The notes: generated from the sequence alone by a model not told the origin. Shown: positions 10,284 through 22,989, counted from the stretch's first letter. The stretch is DNA of 64,000 nucleotides from Adiantum capillus-veneris (GCA_014529385.2 CM043955.1:153348640-153412639); one strand, 5' to 3'. Numbers and translations are program-made.

Positions 10284-12189
10284 TTGTGAAAGTGCATCGG
10301 CCACTTGATTGTGCTTACCAGCTATGTGAGTAATATGGAATTAAATTGTGAAATAAAATTTTCCCACCTCATTTGTTTGTCAGAAAGCTTGGTTTGCGTC
10401 ATGAAATACTTGAGACTTTGGTGGTCGGTTCGTAGGATAAATGGAGTCCCCAATAGGTAGTGCTTCCATGTGTCTAGGGCATGTAGGACAGCTAAAATCT
10501 CTTTCTCATAAATGCCTAAGACTCGTTCATCAATATTGAGGCTTCGGCTCTCATATGCTATGGCATGCCCTTCTTGAAGCAAAACTGATTCAAGGCAATC
10601 ACCACAAGCATCACATTGGACCTCAAATGGCTTTGAGAGATCTGGAAGCACAAGGACTGGTTGGGAAGTAAGCTTCTCTTTGAGATTTTCAAAAGCATTT
10701 TGCTCCTTAGCAGTCCACACAAACTTAATGTTCTTCTTAGTTAAGTCGTGTAGTGGTCCTGCTACTTGAGAGAATTTTGCTATGAAGCGTCTATAGTATG
10801 CGCACATACCAACAAAGCTTCTTAGCTCATGTAGATTTATTGGGTTAGGCCATGCTTTTATTAGCTCTAACTTTGATGGATCCATTTGGATACCATCTTT
10901 AGAGATAATATGACCTAGGTATTGAATCTCTTGTAGGAAGAACTCGCTTTTCTTTTGGTTGAGGAAAAGCTTCACTTAGAGATGTTGCTTATGTTCCTCC
11001 AAAGAATCGGAGTAGATGATGATATCATCAAAGAACACTCCAGTGAATTTGCGGTATGGTCTAAAAATTTTCTCCATCAAACGATTGAACGTAGCTGGTG
11101 CATTAGTCAAGCCAAAAGGCATGACTAGATATTCATAAGGACCAAACGTTGTGCAAAACGCGGTCTTTAAGATATCTTCATCCACTATCCTTATTTGATG
11201 ATAGCCACTCTTAAGGTCAATCCTACTGAAGTAGGTCGAGCCTTGTAGCTTATCAAACAAATCTTCTACCCGAGGTACGGGAAATTTATTTTTGATGGTG
11301 ATATGGTTTAGTGCTCGATAGTCCACACACATACGGTATGTACCATCTTTCTTTTGCACTAAAAGGACTAGAGAGCAAAAAGGAGAGAAACTAGGCCTCA
11401 CCATCCCTTTGTCTACCAGCTCTTGTACTTGCCTCATGATCTCCTCTTGTTGAGCTTGTGAGACTCGATAAGGAGGCTTGTTAGGTGGTGAGCTTCCAGG
11501 AAGGAGCTCAATACGATGGTCATCATCCCCTCGTTTTGGAGGTAAGTCCATAGAGATATCATCGATGAACACATCTTGGAATCCTTTTAGAAAATTAGAC
11601 AAGTCTAACTCTTCTTGATTCCTACCATTTACATTTGATGAAACATTAGTATCTTTTAGAGACTCTTTGACAAAAATCATGTACGCAGAAACTGAGCTCT
11701 TCATTGACTTATCAAAAGCAAGAGGATTTACAAGTGGAATAGTGTGACCACGCTCACTAGCATCTATATACATGTTCTTTCCCCTGTAGGTGAAGTAGAT
11801 TCTCCTTTCAGGGAACTTCACGTTGGCAGCCATGCGATCAAACCATGGTGCCCCTAGGATAACATCCTTATGTTGGAGAGGAGAGATGAAGAAGTCTCTC
11901 CTCTCCAACATAAGGATAACATCCTTATGTTGGAGAGGAGAGATGAAGAAGTCTTCCTTGTCGACATAGCTTTCAACATGAAGCCTCAACTTCCCAATCA
12001 AGGGAGTAACGGAGGCTTGTTGTCCCTTGAAAGATGCATCAGCCACTACTATATCTCCCATCTCAAAAGCTTGAATGCCCAACTTGGTGGCCAACTCCAT
12101 TGATATGAAGTTAAGAGTAGAGCCAGGGTCAAACAAGATGAAGGCATCATGCTCTCTTACCTTTCCCCAAGCATAGGAAAGTGATGATC
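10284..12189 (-). pseudogene. Chromovirus protease, reverse transcriptase and RNase H, broken
   Basis: In order: protease with [10 protein letters not shown] (about 12114-12137), linker, and reverse transcriptase with [16 protein letters not shown] and catalytic FFDD at about 11020-11030 in the family's Y/F-x-D-D position. RNase H follows (AIAYESRSL, LRTDHQSLKYF). A TAA at 10976-10978 falls between HKQHL and KLFLNQKKSEF; about eight residues usual at this point are missing, suggesting a small deletion. A one-base frameshift near 10345, in ISQFNFHITHIAG, moves the frame into that of integrase. Protease contains an in-frame 57-base duplication described separately. Confidence 0.9.
11856..11953. 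repeat. 57-bp in-frame templated duplication with hairpin
   Basis: A 41-base unit occurs at 11856-11896 and 11913-11953. Between them lies an inverted copy of part of the unit: 11867-11886 and 11895-11914 form a perfect 20-bp inverted repeat with an 8-base loop. The protease frame is kept, so [14 protein letters not shown] appears twice with MLERR between. Confidence 0.93.
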
Positions 12190-13591
12190 CTTTGCAATGA
12201 GCATCCTCTTTTGGAGATTTGATGGTGGAAGCCCTAGGAGTCTCATTGCGAGTATTCTTCTTGGGGCAAGAAAGATAGCCATGTCCTTGCTCCCCACACT
12301 TGAAACACTTATGGTCCTTGCAAAAAGCTTCAAGCTCTTCAGGAGAGAGTTTGTTTTTACCTTTGTAAACTCCCTTCTCCTTGGACCGATTTTTGTTGCT
12401 GTTGGAATTGACTTGGGAAGTATTTTGAACATTGGTTTTCCCCTTTGCATCATTTTTGTCTTTGTTTTCCATGGGCTTGACATTACGTCTAGCCCCTTGA
12501 TGGAAATTGATGCGTGAAGCAACCATGGTGTGATGGATTACTTCGCTAATAGTACCAGTCCGTTGAGAGTTGATGTATTTGGCCATCTCTTCAGGTAATC
12601 CCGCACAGAATTGCTGCCTTTGCTCGGCAAAGTCTATCTTTTGAAAGACAGTAGCCTTGAGATGTAAATCCCAAAACTTGTCTACATATTTGTGGATAGA
12701 CTCATGGGAGAGGATCTTCAAGCTGCGCCATTCAGTAAGAACTTTGTCCTTTGCATCGCTTGCAAGGAATTGCTTCATGATGGAAACTCGTAGAGTTTTC
12801 CATGTCTTTGGGGCTTCACTATTTCCATGAAGGCTAGCCCACCATTGACGAGCTGATTTTTGGAAGTGCATAGCTACATGGCATAGCTTAGAGGACTCTG
12901 TGAAGCCCTCATCTCCAAAGGCCGCATCAAATTACTGGATGAAGGCCAACACTTTGTCGGTAGCACCGAAGGTGCCATCATAGGTGATAAAAGAGATACT
13001 CTTTCCTCCGTCCTTGAACTCCTTTAGCTTTTGTGACCTTTGCCATGCAGGAAATGATTTGCGATGTCCTTCCCTCTTTTATTCTCTAGGAGAATAACCA
13101 TAACTTTCGTCAAAAGAGGAGGAAGGTGAAGAAGAAGGAGAAGAGGGTGGCCTCTTCCTAGCCCTTTTCTTCCTTTGTTTCCTCTCTTGCCTTTCAGAGT
13201 GATGAGGAGAAGGACTATGTGTTGATGTTTTCCTCTTGGGAGGAGTGGGCGATCGTCTAGACCTCCATCTTCGTGGAGCTAGATCTTCAGAGGAACTTAA
13301 ACTTTCATTGCTTTCTTGCTCTTTGGATTCCTCCTCTCGAATGGGAGAGAGTCTTCTTTTGGGGGTCTCTTCAAGAGGCCTCCTAAGCTCTCTCTTCTCT
13401 TGGAGAGGAAAGGAAATTCCATAAGCACGAAGTTGTTGAGTAACTTCGGCTTGCAAAGCAGGGTTTCCCATAGCTTGTTGTAACCTAGTGACGAGATAAT
13501 TCACAAACATGGGAGCATCATCATTAGCACCTTCATGTGCAAAATCGAAGCTATCAATGTTCATTCTACTCTCTTGATTATTGTCAGCCAT
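12190..13591 (-). pseudogene. Chromovirus Gag, broken
   Basis: Gag packages the element RNA. I place the start at ATG 13589-13591 (MADNNQESRMNIDS); the frame opens further upstream but without an ATG. It shows a basic, Ser/Arg-rich N-terminal region (about 13100-13300), a Gag core (SFITYDGTFGATDKVLAFIQ ... ARQWWASL) and a canonical knuckle [14 protein letters not shown] near 12260-12305. Two TAA stops interrupt the frame at 13079-13081 and 12932-12934. Both can come from CAA, and the frame on either side is the same, so no bases need have been lost. Confidence 0.88.
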
Positions 13592-13992
13592 GTTAAAAAA
13601 ATTTATGTATGTACTTAGTGTATGCTTTGGCAATTCAAAACCTTAGTTGCCACTCCTCTCAGCCTTTGAAAATCGGCTCTTAAGTATCTACACCCACGGC
13701 TCAAAGTGGTTAATTATAGAGAGTAGAGGAGTAGGTCTAACATAGCAGAGTTGCCAAGGGCTAGCTCCTTTCAGACTTCTTATGGCTCAATAATGGTAAA
13801 GCCGTAGGCAAGTCTAAAAAGAATCCATTATTAAGTCCAAAGCTCCCGAGGTGTGCACCATCCCCCACATAGTGGGCTCAACAAAACCGATAATAGATCC
13901 CAGTTCCACTTACCCTAATATAATTAACAACATCAACAATTTATAGGCTACTTAAGGACCTCTCTTCTTAAGCAAGAAAAGAGAAACCAAAT

Positions 13993-14004
13993 GCTCTGAT
14001 ACCA
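13993..14004 (-). other. Primer-binding site, initiator tRNA-Met type
   Basis: TGGTATCAGAGC on the minus strand, one base inside the 5' LTR at 14006. It confirms the orientation of the chromovirus. Confidence 0.93.
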
Positions 14005-14005
14005 A

Positions 14006-15597
14006 TGTAATGGAATTGGCCTATTTAACTTGAGAGTAGCGGAAATTAATAATAGTACTTTTGAGAAATGACTTTGTGAGCATAGCGGGTGAACATAGTT
14101 GAAGATACCAACATAATCATAGCAATTAGTTAACTTGGCATGAACAATACTTTTGCAAGAGAGAGAATTTAGAGAACATGACTACAGTTGAGGACCGGAT
14201 TTATGTGGAGCCGGTCCCCCCTCCAATAGGCATTTGTATTATGATTTCTCCCATTAAGAGAGACTTGTTACAATACAATCTTTGTGTTCGTTGTGACCTA
14301 GGTGATGCAATGAAGATGGAAAGCTTCATGCATCACAAACATAACATAAACTTGAAGAAAGCTTTAACTATCCCAAGACCTCAAACACCTTCGAAGGTGG
14401 AGAGAGCTAGCAGGGAATGAGGGTAGGGAAGAGGAAGAAGAAACATTTCGTAGGAGAAAGAATTAGTTCCTCACTTATCATAACTCTTGTTGCTAGCATA
14501 CATAATAGCATAGTAATGAAGAAGAAGGAGATGGCAAGCTTAAGCATTGAAGCATGGCTCTTGGTTGGATTTGCACTCCATATCCAAGAGTGTTGGTGTA
14601 GGCTCTCAACCTCTACTTGCTTGGAGAAGGAGAGGGAGCTCTTGCACTTTGCATAGCACACAATGAGAGTGTTTGTGAGTGTGCGTGGGTGAGTACCCCC
14701 TAAGCAACTCCCTAGCTTTCTTGGGTCAACCCCCCCTTGTAGCTCATGCTTGAAGCTCATTGGATCCCTCCAGGCCTAGCCAATCACAAGCACGAGGCAT
14801 TACAAGCAGCAAGGGTAGCCTTGAGACAAGTGTCCCCCTTTCCTCTTTGAGAGATAAGGCTAGATAAATGCTAAATCAATTAATTAAGTCTCCTAAATTA
14901 TTATTGGACCCCTTGGGTGGCCAATCAATAGGCTTCAGGCACACCATGAGGGCAACATGAGGAGGAACTTGACAAGTGCCCCTTTTGCTTTCTTTGTACC
15001 ATGCATGCCTTGTGTGAGTGTGTGGGCGTTCTCTCTCATCCCCCCTCATGTAGGGCTCGCCCCCTCCTTGTAGGGATTGAATATTTGACTTTTTGACACC
15101 TCAAGCCCCTCATGCATAGGCCCAATTCCCACCACAAGATTGGCTCATAAGCACTTTAAGCTTGGGTTGGGTTCTCACCTCAAGTGCAACCCTAGCATGT
15201 CAAGCACCTCAAGAATCTCAAGAACCTCAATCATCAAGAACCTCAAGCACCTTAGTCATCAATCATGACAAGCAGGACAAGCACCTTGAGCTGGGTTGGC
15301 TTTCCGCGCCTCAAGCTCAGCCCTAGCTTACCTAAGGTCAAAGGCCTTTTACATACATTATTGGAGGTCTTAAATGAAGCTAACCCTAAGGTCTTATGCT
15401 CCATTTGTTAGCCTTTATCTTTAATAGACCATCTCTCATTTGGGCTCCTTTACCATTGGCCCCGTGTTGAGATAGATCTATAAGCACATGTCTATATCTT
15501 AACACTTGTTCCCGTTGATTCTCCCACATTAAGTGTTCAATTTAATATGATAAAATCATTTGGGTTGGTTAGATATTAGGTATTAGATTTTATGACA
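14006..15597 (-). repeat. 5' LTR of the chromovirus
   Basis: 1,592 bp, pair of 6853-8441. It differs by scattered substitutions and short indels, for example near 14370 and 14865. The GTCAG target duplication follows at 15598-15602. Confidence 0.95.
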
Positions 15598-15602
15598 GTC
15601 AG

Positions 15603-17337
15603 GGTTAGGTTTAGATAGATGAAGATTAGAGTTAGGGTTATGTCGAGAGCAAGAGCATATAGAGAGAGTATAGAGACAATGATGATTACTGAAAGTACTC
15701 TATATTGAATAGACAATAGCCTCTTAAATAGGCTTAGTGATTTACAATCATTGGATAGAGAGGTTGCATACTCTTGTTATTGGACCATCTCATCATTTAT
15801 ATTTTCCTATGTGGCTGTTAGCATTGTGCAACGGACGACCTTCAATGATGCCATTTTTAGCATACAATGTTTCCTTTTTTTGACAAACATGTCATTTGTA
15901 TATACACTTTTGATATGTTTCTGGACTCTAGATGAGTTTGAGATTGTGTATTTGACGCTACCATGATGCCTAGGAGCTATAGAGATGCACACAATTTTAT
16001 GCATTTCATGAACATTTGGACATATTTCTTATTTCCTAGGTAGCTGTTTTTTGGTCCAACTATCATGGAGGAAGAAACCACATAAAAACATAAGCATAAC
16101 CTCAAATAAAGTGAGTGTGTATATATATAAATAACTCTATTAACTTTTTCTAGCATAGATGACCAAAAACACTCTGAAAGTTTCTTGTGGGAACCCTACC
16201 CTTCATCTTATATTTACCATTGGATGTGCATTTAATAGTAGGGGTGAGTTTTCTATATGTATATTATGCTTGGGGGGTTTCTTCATAAATGAATAATTGT
16301 TTCACCTATGCTTAGTTATTTAACTTTACTCTTTTACTAGCACTTGTGAATATCTATAAAGAATAACATATAAATCTGGTGAATTACTTCACATGGGAAA
16401 CAACTTGATTTGGAGGTCTTCAATGCACATATCAAATTTCTACAATTGTCAAAGAGGTTTCAATGTAGAAGCAAGAGAAGAGTTCCACTTGAAATTCTCT
16501 TCCTAGGATGAGTATTTTGCAAAGAAAATGGCAAAGAAGTGCCACCATTGTTCATCATAGGTTTCTCTGCAAAGTGAAAAAGATGGGGACATATAGTATA
16601 TGGGAAATTAGAAAATATTAAGGACCTTGGACAACTTTCAAACGGAAAATTGGACTCATCACTTATTGTCAAAATGCAAGCTCGTTTTTTATTCTCTCTT
16701 CTAATTCTTTAGTCAATAATTTATCTCTCTTGCCTTTTTCACAATAAAAAACAACCCTGTGACCAATCATCTTGCTCTTGGGGCTTGTTCGGGCCTCTCC
16801 AGGCCTCTAAAATGCTTTTATCCATTAAAAAAATAGTCTATGTCTCTTTCTCTCTATTTTACATAAGAGTTTTACACATTCTCTTTTCATTACACACACA
16901 TACACACCATTTTCACTATAATGAAGAAGAAGCTTCACAATCTCTTGGCTATGGATTCTATGTGTATATCTACATTTTCCATTTCTTTTCTAGCAGATAC
17001 CACCTATTTTTTCTCGCTCTAATTCATGTTCTAGTTTATAATTCTAGTTTCCTACGAGTCTCATCCACACGAAGTGGCAAATGAAGGAAAATTTAGTGGA
17101 ATATTGACTCCATACTGTCCTCGGCACATGAAAATGGCGGCGACAATTCAACGACACCATGGAGAATCTTCCGGATTCAACTAATTTCTCATTTCACCAT
17201 TTATAAATCCTCCCTTATGTTATCCATTTTATGAATCCATATTAATACTGACTCTAGTTTCAAATCTTACTAACCTACTAGACTCAAATCTAGCCCTACC
17301 ACCTATCTCCTCACCTATATTAGATTTCTCTTAAGCA
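15603..17337. other. No gene recognised
   Basis: AT-rich DNA with a GTTAGGGTTA-like start and no coding family I can identify. Open frames near 15750, 16460 and 16785 are short, low-complexity and without partners. Confidence 0.5.
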
Positions 17338-18779
17338 AATATAGACATGTGCTTTTGTATGCATCTCAGCATGGGACCAAAGATAATGGGTACAAACGGG
17401 ACATGGTCTATCAAAGAGATATTCCAATGGAGCTTAAGAGACCTTAGGGTAAGCTTCATGAAAGACCTCCAAGGGTTAGTGCTAAAAGTCCTTAGACGTT
17501 AGGGAAGCTAGGGCTGAGCTTGAGGTGGGAACCCGGACCAAGCTTAAGGTGCTTGAGGTGCTTGTCGTGCTTGATGACTAAGGTGCTTGTCGTGCTTGAG
17601 GTGCTAGGGCTGAGCTTGAGGTGGGAGCCCGGACCAAGATTGAGGGGCTTGAGCTGGTATTCCAAAAGTCAACAAGGATCCCTACTCATGGGTGGGGTGA
17701 GCCCTAATTGTAGGGATATGAGAGAAAACACACACACCCTCACACAAGGCAAGCCTAGTCCAAAGAGGCAACAAGGACACATGTCAAGTTCCTCTCCATG
17801 TTTCCCTTGTAAGGTGCCAAAAGACTATTGTTTGGCCTCTAAAGGGGTCCAATGAGATTTTAGTTTATTAATTAATTTTCTTAAGCATTCAATCCCTCTC
17901 TCTCAAAGGGGTAAGAAGGACACTTGCCCAAATGCTAGCATGGTTTCTTGATATGACTAAAGCATGTGATTGTCTAAGCTTGTAGGGGTACAATCAAATG
18001 GAAGCATGAACTACAAGGAGGGGTCAACCAAGAGAAGCTAGGGGTGTTCTTGGGGGGTATACTCTCTCTGATACACACTCTCATGTGTGCATTCTCACTT
18101 GGAAAAAGTGCAAGAACTCCATCTTCTTCTCCAAGATTTTTGAGAAGTTGAGAGCGTACAATTAGGGCTATGGAATGCAAATCCAACCAAGAGCCATGTT
18201 TCAATGCTTAATTTAAGCTTTTTGTCTTCTCCATCTTTATTACTATGCTATTATGCTATAATGCTAATCAAGAAGAGTGATGATAAGTGAGGAACTATTT
18301 CTTTCTCGTATGTTACTTCTTCTTCCTCTTCCCTACCATCATTCACCACTAGATCTCTCCACCTTCAAAGGTGTTTGAGGCCTTGGGACTCAGGCTGGGG
18401 AATTTTAATGCTTTATAAAGTTTATGTTATGCTTGTGATGCAGGAAGCTTTCCATCTTCATTGCATCACCTAGGTCACAAGGAACACAAACACTGTATTG
18501 TACCAAGTCTCTCTTAGTGGGAGGATCTATAATACAAAAGCCTATTGGAGGGGGGATTGCCCGGCTCCAAGTAAATACGGTACTCAATTGTTGTCAATTT
18601 CTCTAACTCTCTCTTTTACAAGTAGTGTTCATGCCAAGCTAACTAGGTATAATGTTTATGTTGCTATCATTATTCAAAGTACTCTTCTATGCTCACAATG
18701 AACTCTCTTAAAGGAATGCTCACTTAAAGTTAATTTATTTTCTACTACTCTCAAATGTTACAAGTCCAATTCTGTTACA
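17338..18779 (+). repeat. Decayed solo LTR of the same chromovirus family
   Basis: This is the reverse complement of the 6853/14006 LTR family. Landmarks are ATATAGACATGTGCTT at the left, the GGTGCTTGAGGTGCTTG array (about 17550-17600), the AATGAAGATGGAAAG and GGTCACAAGGAACACAAA equivalents near 18450-18490, and a right end near TCTGTTACA. The first 100 or so bases of a full LTR are not recognisable. No primer site or polypurine tract adjoins it. Confidence 0.82.
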
Positions 18780-18850
18780 TCACTCATCCATTTTCTTGAA
18801 TCATCGAGTATACATTCTTGAAGGTTCTCACGACGTTGGGTAAGAAAAGT

Positions 18851-18950
<100 letters not shown>

Positions 18951-19017
18951 CCTTCGCTCATGTCCTAGTTCGTGATACAAAAAACTAGGTGGTACCCCGA
19001 TATTTTCCAGCTTTTGT

Positions 19018-21282
19018 GTGCGGTATTTGGGTGTGTTTTTGTGTTTAACCACACCGACAAAATTTTGCGATGAGAATGGGTATGACATATTCCCCTACTA
19101 CATGCTAAGGGTTATGTGTGAGACAGATGAAGAATCTGAGTATGAGTTCGAAACAGGGTTATTAGGTATGGGGATAGCACAAAACCAGATACCTAGCCCG
19201 AATACTGGTCATATAGAAATAGGTGCTCTTTGCGATCAGTGTGCGATAACACACTTGATTACAAACTGTCCAACTCGAATGCATAGTACAAAGAAGGAGC
19301 CGCAAGTCAACAAAGCAAACTTGCAGGAAGAAGGGCTAAGATCCAAAGAAGATGCTTCACGTCCAACGCCTACAAACGAGCAATATGAAGACTTGGAATC
19401 AATCAAAGAAGAGGTGCAGCAAGTGACAAGAAGTTCAGACACTATTGGTGACATTTCAACAGGAGCTGAAGTCGAGGAAGAAGAGCCTATGACTCTACAG
19501 GAACCAAATGCTGATTTTGTCTCTCCAAAAGACATATCAGAGGAAATGGTGGTCAAGCAAGAGCTAGAACACACAGATGAACTCAGAAGTGTGAACAATG
19601 AAGAAGACGATAAGGAGTCCAGGCCAAAGATTGCTCAAGTCACTCAAGAGAACACAGGAAATCTAGTACCAAAGAAGATCAACTTTTTGCTAAGTGTGGA
19701 AGACGGAGTCAAGATGAATTTTATGGCAGAAATTGATACAAATTCCACGACTAATGTCATGTCATATGGCATGTGTTTACTTCTAGGTAAGCCAAAGCTT
19801 TATGATATTCAATTAAAGGTAAATCTCTCACCCGAAGTAGATGTTATAAGTATGGGGATTGCAGAAGCTACTCTCCAACTACACTCACAGAATGTCAAAG
19901 AAAAATTCTTGGTGGTAGATTCTCGACAAATGGGAACACACTTGATTTTGTCCAAGCCATGGGCACAAGTCTTTGAAGACAAGCCTGAATCTTCAACAAT
20001 GGTCATCACGACAAGCTATCAAGTGGCAACAGAGGTCAAGCCTACAACAATTCAAAGATTCTTGGCTATTGAAAAAGGTAAAGCTAAAGTAAGCACACAG
20101 TCTCTAGCCCAGCCAATGCAAGTGCAAGACAAAGCCTCTACATCAAAAGCCAAACCATCAACAAAACAATGGAAACCCAAGCAAAAAGTCTATCAACCAA
20201 ATTTTCCATCGCCCGAAAGTCTCCAAAGGAAGTCAAAACAGGTCAACCAAGTGCTAGTATCCAAGGCAGAGATTGAAGTTAATGATCCAATTTGGATACA
20301 ATCACAAGAACAACCTCAACAAGCAAAGGTAACAGGATGAATCACATCAAGCGAGTCAATTATTGCACAAGGCTACAAGAAAGGAAATTCAGATGTTTGG
20401 GTCAACAAGCCCAAGATAACAGCCTGGCGATATCCATCCCATGACAACCACTCAGTCAGGAATCAACAAAGCCGTCAACATCAATCACATAACTCAACCA
20501 GGAGAAAGGACAGGTACAAAAAGCAAAAGAGAAGGTCTTCCACTGGACAAACCATACGACAAGTTTGGGTAATGAAATCAGAATTCTACCAGACTACCCA
20601 ACAAAGTCAAGTGAAGATCACCTCCAAGAAAGTCCAAAGATTCATTCCAGTCGAGTTACTCGAAGCACAAGGATTCTATGAGGGTAACTTTCAAATCTGG
20701 TTACCTAAGGTAGTAGCTTATTAAGGAATCACCAAGGAAAAGCAAGAAACATCAAGAAATGAAGAGCAGCCACCCGCTACACCCAAGAGTACTACAACCT
20801 ATAGATGGATCCCTCGTCAATTACTACAAGAGCAAGGCTTTTACAAAAGTAACAGCCATATTTGGAAATTAAAGAAAAGGTACCATCAAGTCAAAGAAGA
20901 AACAAGGCAAGTGGAAAAGGACATCACACCAGGCCCAAGAACAATGTTGGTTCCAAAATCCGCGATTGAGGCTCGACAACAAGAAAGATACACAACTCCT
21001 TTACAGCCTCTTAACAACAAAAAGAAAGCAACGGTAAATGCGGAGGTCACAGTTTTGAAGAACACTATCTGGAAGAAGAAGACTTCATCAACCATTGATT
21101 CAACATCAATACCTATCTCATCAAGCGACCACAATTTGCTACCAAGGAATGAAGAGCAGATATATGCCAATGTATTGGAAAACATGGCATCTCAAACAGA
21201 AACTAACGAGAAAGGCCTAAACATCAAAAGCATATGGAATTGGATTTCAGGCCGCGATCAGGTAAGTCCAAGTCGCCATTAA
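19018..21282 (+). pseudogene. Gag-protease polyprotein without pol, 5'-truncated
   Basis: One reading frame of 755 codons with stops only at 20338-20340 (TGA) and 20722-20724 (TAA). The first ATG is inside the frame and the Gag core is missing, so the 5' end is lost. It shows a knuckle CDQCAITHLITNCP (about 19231-19272), a long acidic stretch, and a protease-like domain in which the expected D-[ST]-G is DTN (EIDTNSTTNVMS, about 19730). A Lys/Gln-rich tail carries two copies of a tail motif: RFIPVELLEAQGFY ... IWLPK (20638-20709) and YRWIPRQLLQEQGFY ... IWKLK (20800-20870). The frame at 34186-39366 has the same order and motifs. No RT or integrase follows before the polypurine tract. Confidence 0.8.
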
Positions 21283-22490
21283 ACTTACATGGCATAAGAG
21301 TCTAGAGTCTGGCAGCTAAGCCACTAAATGAGCAAAGTGTCAGACCCAAGCTTCAAGTTAATATTTTTCTATGGTCTATGAGTCTAGATAATAGGTATAA
21401 GCTCATGTTGGAGAGTTGAGCATTCATAAAGTCATGTCGCTCATGCTGGAAGAGGTGAGCATAAGAGTCAAAGTCCATATAATATATAAGGTGGAGAAGG
21501 CGGAGTAGTCAAAACAAAACACTCACGCACTTGACACAGGGAGGAAGAGTGAAAAACCTCGACAACGAAAACCCTTCTTGTGAGTAGTGAAAGCTTTTGA
21601 AGCACTCATGCTATATGTTTTGATCACTACACTAACTCCATGAAGAACCCATCAATACTCTTCTCTCGCACCGCATCTTGTTTAACATGAATAACTTTGT
21701 ACAAGCATATAGATGTCCCATCATTGGACATATGCATTAGGCACTCTTTTTTATTCCACCCATGCACTTACACAAACAAATGACGACGATGACCAAGCGG
21801 AAACAGGTTTTATAAGCCTTTTCTCAACAAGGACTCTGACTTCAAGCTACTAACACTTATCCATGTGTATCAAGCCCATACTAGTAGCCATATGGCCATA
21901 TGTACTTTAACTCAGCATAACTCTATAACATCAGAACCTAAGTACATATAGCCTCGCATTTAATTATGGCTAAAGACATTTTTTCCCACTGGATTTTTCC
22001 CTTTAGTCTTATCCAGGTATCCAAGACCTTCATTTTGTATATACGCTACATTTTAATTTTACTCTTTTATTTTTTATAACAACAAAAACAAGAAGAACCA
22101 CGATATCCCCACACTACTAATTGCAAATCTACTGACAAGTCAAAAGGGAGAGGCCAAAAAACAGCTTGACAAAGCTTCAAGTCAACTTACAGGTACAACT
22201 GCCAGATAACAACCATAGGTAAAGCAAATACTAGAGCTACAATGACAACGAATTGCTGCACCAACAAGTCGATACAACCTTATGCAATTCAAGATACAAC
22301 AACCAATCGAAGGGGGAGAGTTCCAGGCTTCAGATACACTACAGGTACAACTTCAAGGCAGCTTTAATATCACGCAAAACAACCAACTATAGAAGACGCT
22401 ACCGCCACAACAACTTCAACCAACACCAAGACATCAAGAACTCTTCAAGGCCAGCAAAGACATAGGGTCTTGTCGGGGACGACAAGAATT
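21283..22490 (+). other. 3' non-coding region of the gag-protease element
   Basis: 1.2 kb between the end of the frame and the polypurine tract. I find no RT, RNase H or integrase motif on either strand. It includes CCACTGGATTTTTCCC near 21987, a phrase often seen in 3' regions of plant retrotransposons. Confidence 0.55.
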
Positions 22491-22503
22491 TGGAGGGGGA
22501 GAG
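22491..22503 (+). other. Polypurine tract
   Basis: TGGAGGGGGAGAG directly precedes a TGTTGA LTR start, the standard junction for plus-strand priming. Confidence 0.82.
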
Positions 22504-22527
22504 TGTTGAAAGGACGCCCTTTCAACA
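22504..22527. repeat. Perfect hairpin at the LTR terminus
   Basis: TGTTGAAAGG, four-base loop ACGC, then CCTTTCAACA: a perfect 10-bp stem that begins at the first base of the LTR. Confidence 0.9.
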
Positions 22528-22989
22528 ACATTTCCACAAAGATTCCATTAAGATTCCTCAAATATTCTGTAAAGATTCCACATGAAGATGGTGATGAAGT
22601 AATGAAGATGAAGATGGATGCTGCAACATGAAGATACGAGTTCATGGGTGTCATCGAATATCCCGTTATTATTATTTTGAGCCATTACGGCCACTTTTGT
22701 AATGTTTACGGGAACCTCATATTTTAAATCGGCACTTGTATTTTGGCCGCAGATGCTTGTATCATGAGTAAAGCCAACTCAGTTTCTTGTAATTAATCTC
22801 TGTAGAAGCCTAGGGACAATTCAGGTCATTTAGCCGGACATAGGTTTGAAGGCTTTGTATATAAGCTGAAACCTAAGGCTTTGTAAAAAAGACATTACGT
22901 TATCTCAAATAATATACAGTCATGGGTTCTGCAGCACATAGTAGTGAGCTTCACGCACACACATCATCGCACACACTAATCACATTGCA
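22504..22989 (+). repeat. 3' LTR of the gag-protease element (end not determined)
   Basis: It starts TGTTGAAAGG after the polypurine tract. A TATA box TTGTATATAAGC lies near 22853. No second copy is in the window because the 5' side is lost, so the right boundary is open; the LTR may run on toward 23571. Confidence 0.6.

Larger units (their letters stand above)
6853..15597 (-). mobile_element. Complete Ty3/gypsy chromovirus LTR retrotransposon
   Basis: An 8.7-kb minus-strand element with two LTRs (6853-8441 and 14006-15597), an initiator-Met primer site, a polypurine tract and a gag-protease-RT-RNase H-integrase-chromodomain order. It is flanked by a perfect 5-base target duplication GTCAG at 6848-6852 and 15598-15602, so both ends are secure. 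The coding region carries several stops and one frameshift, so this copy cannot act autonomously. Confidence 0.95.
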
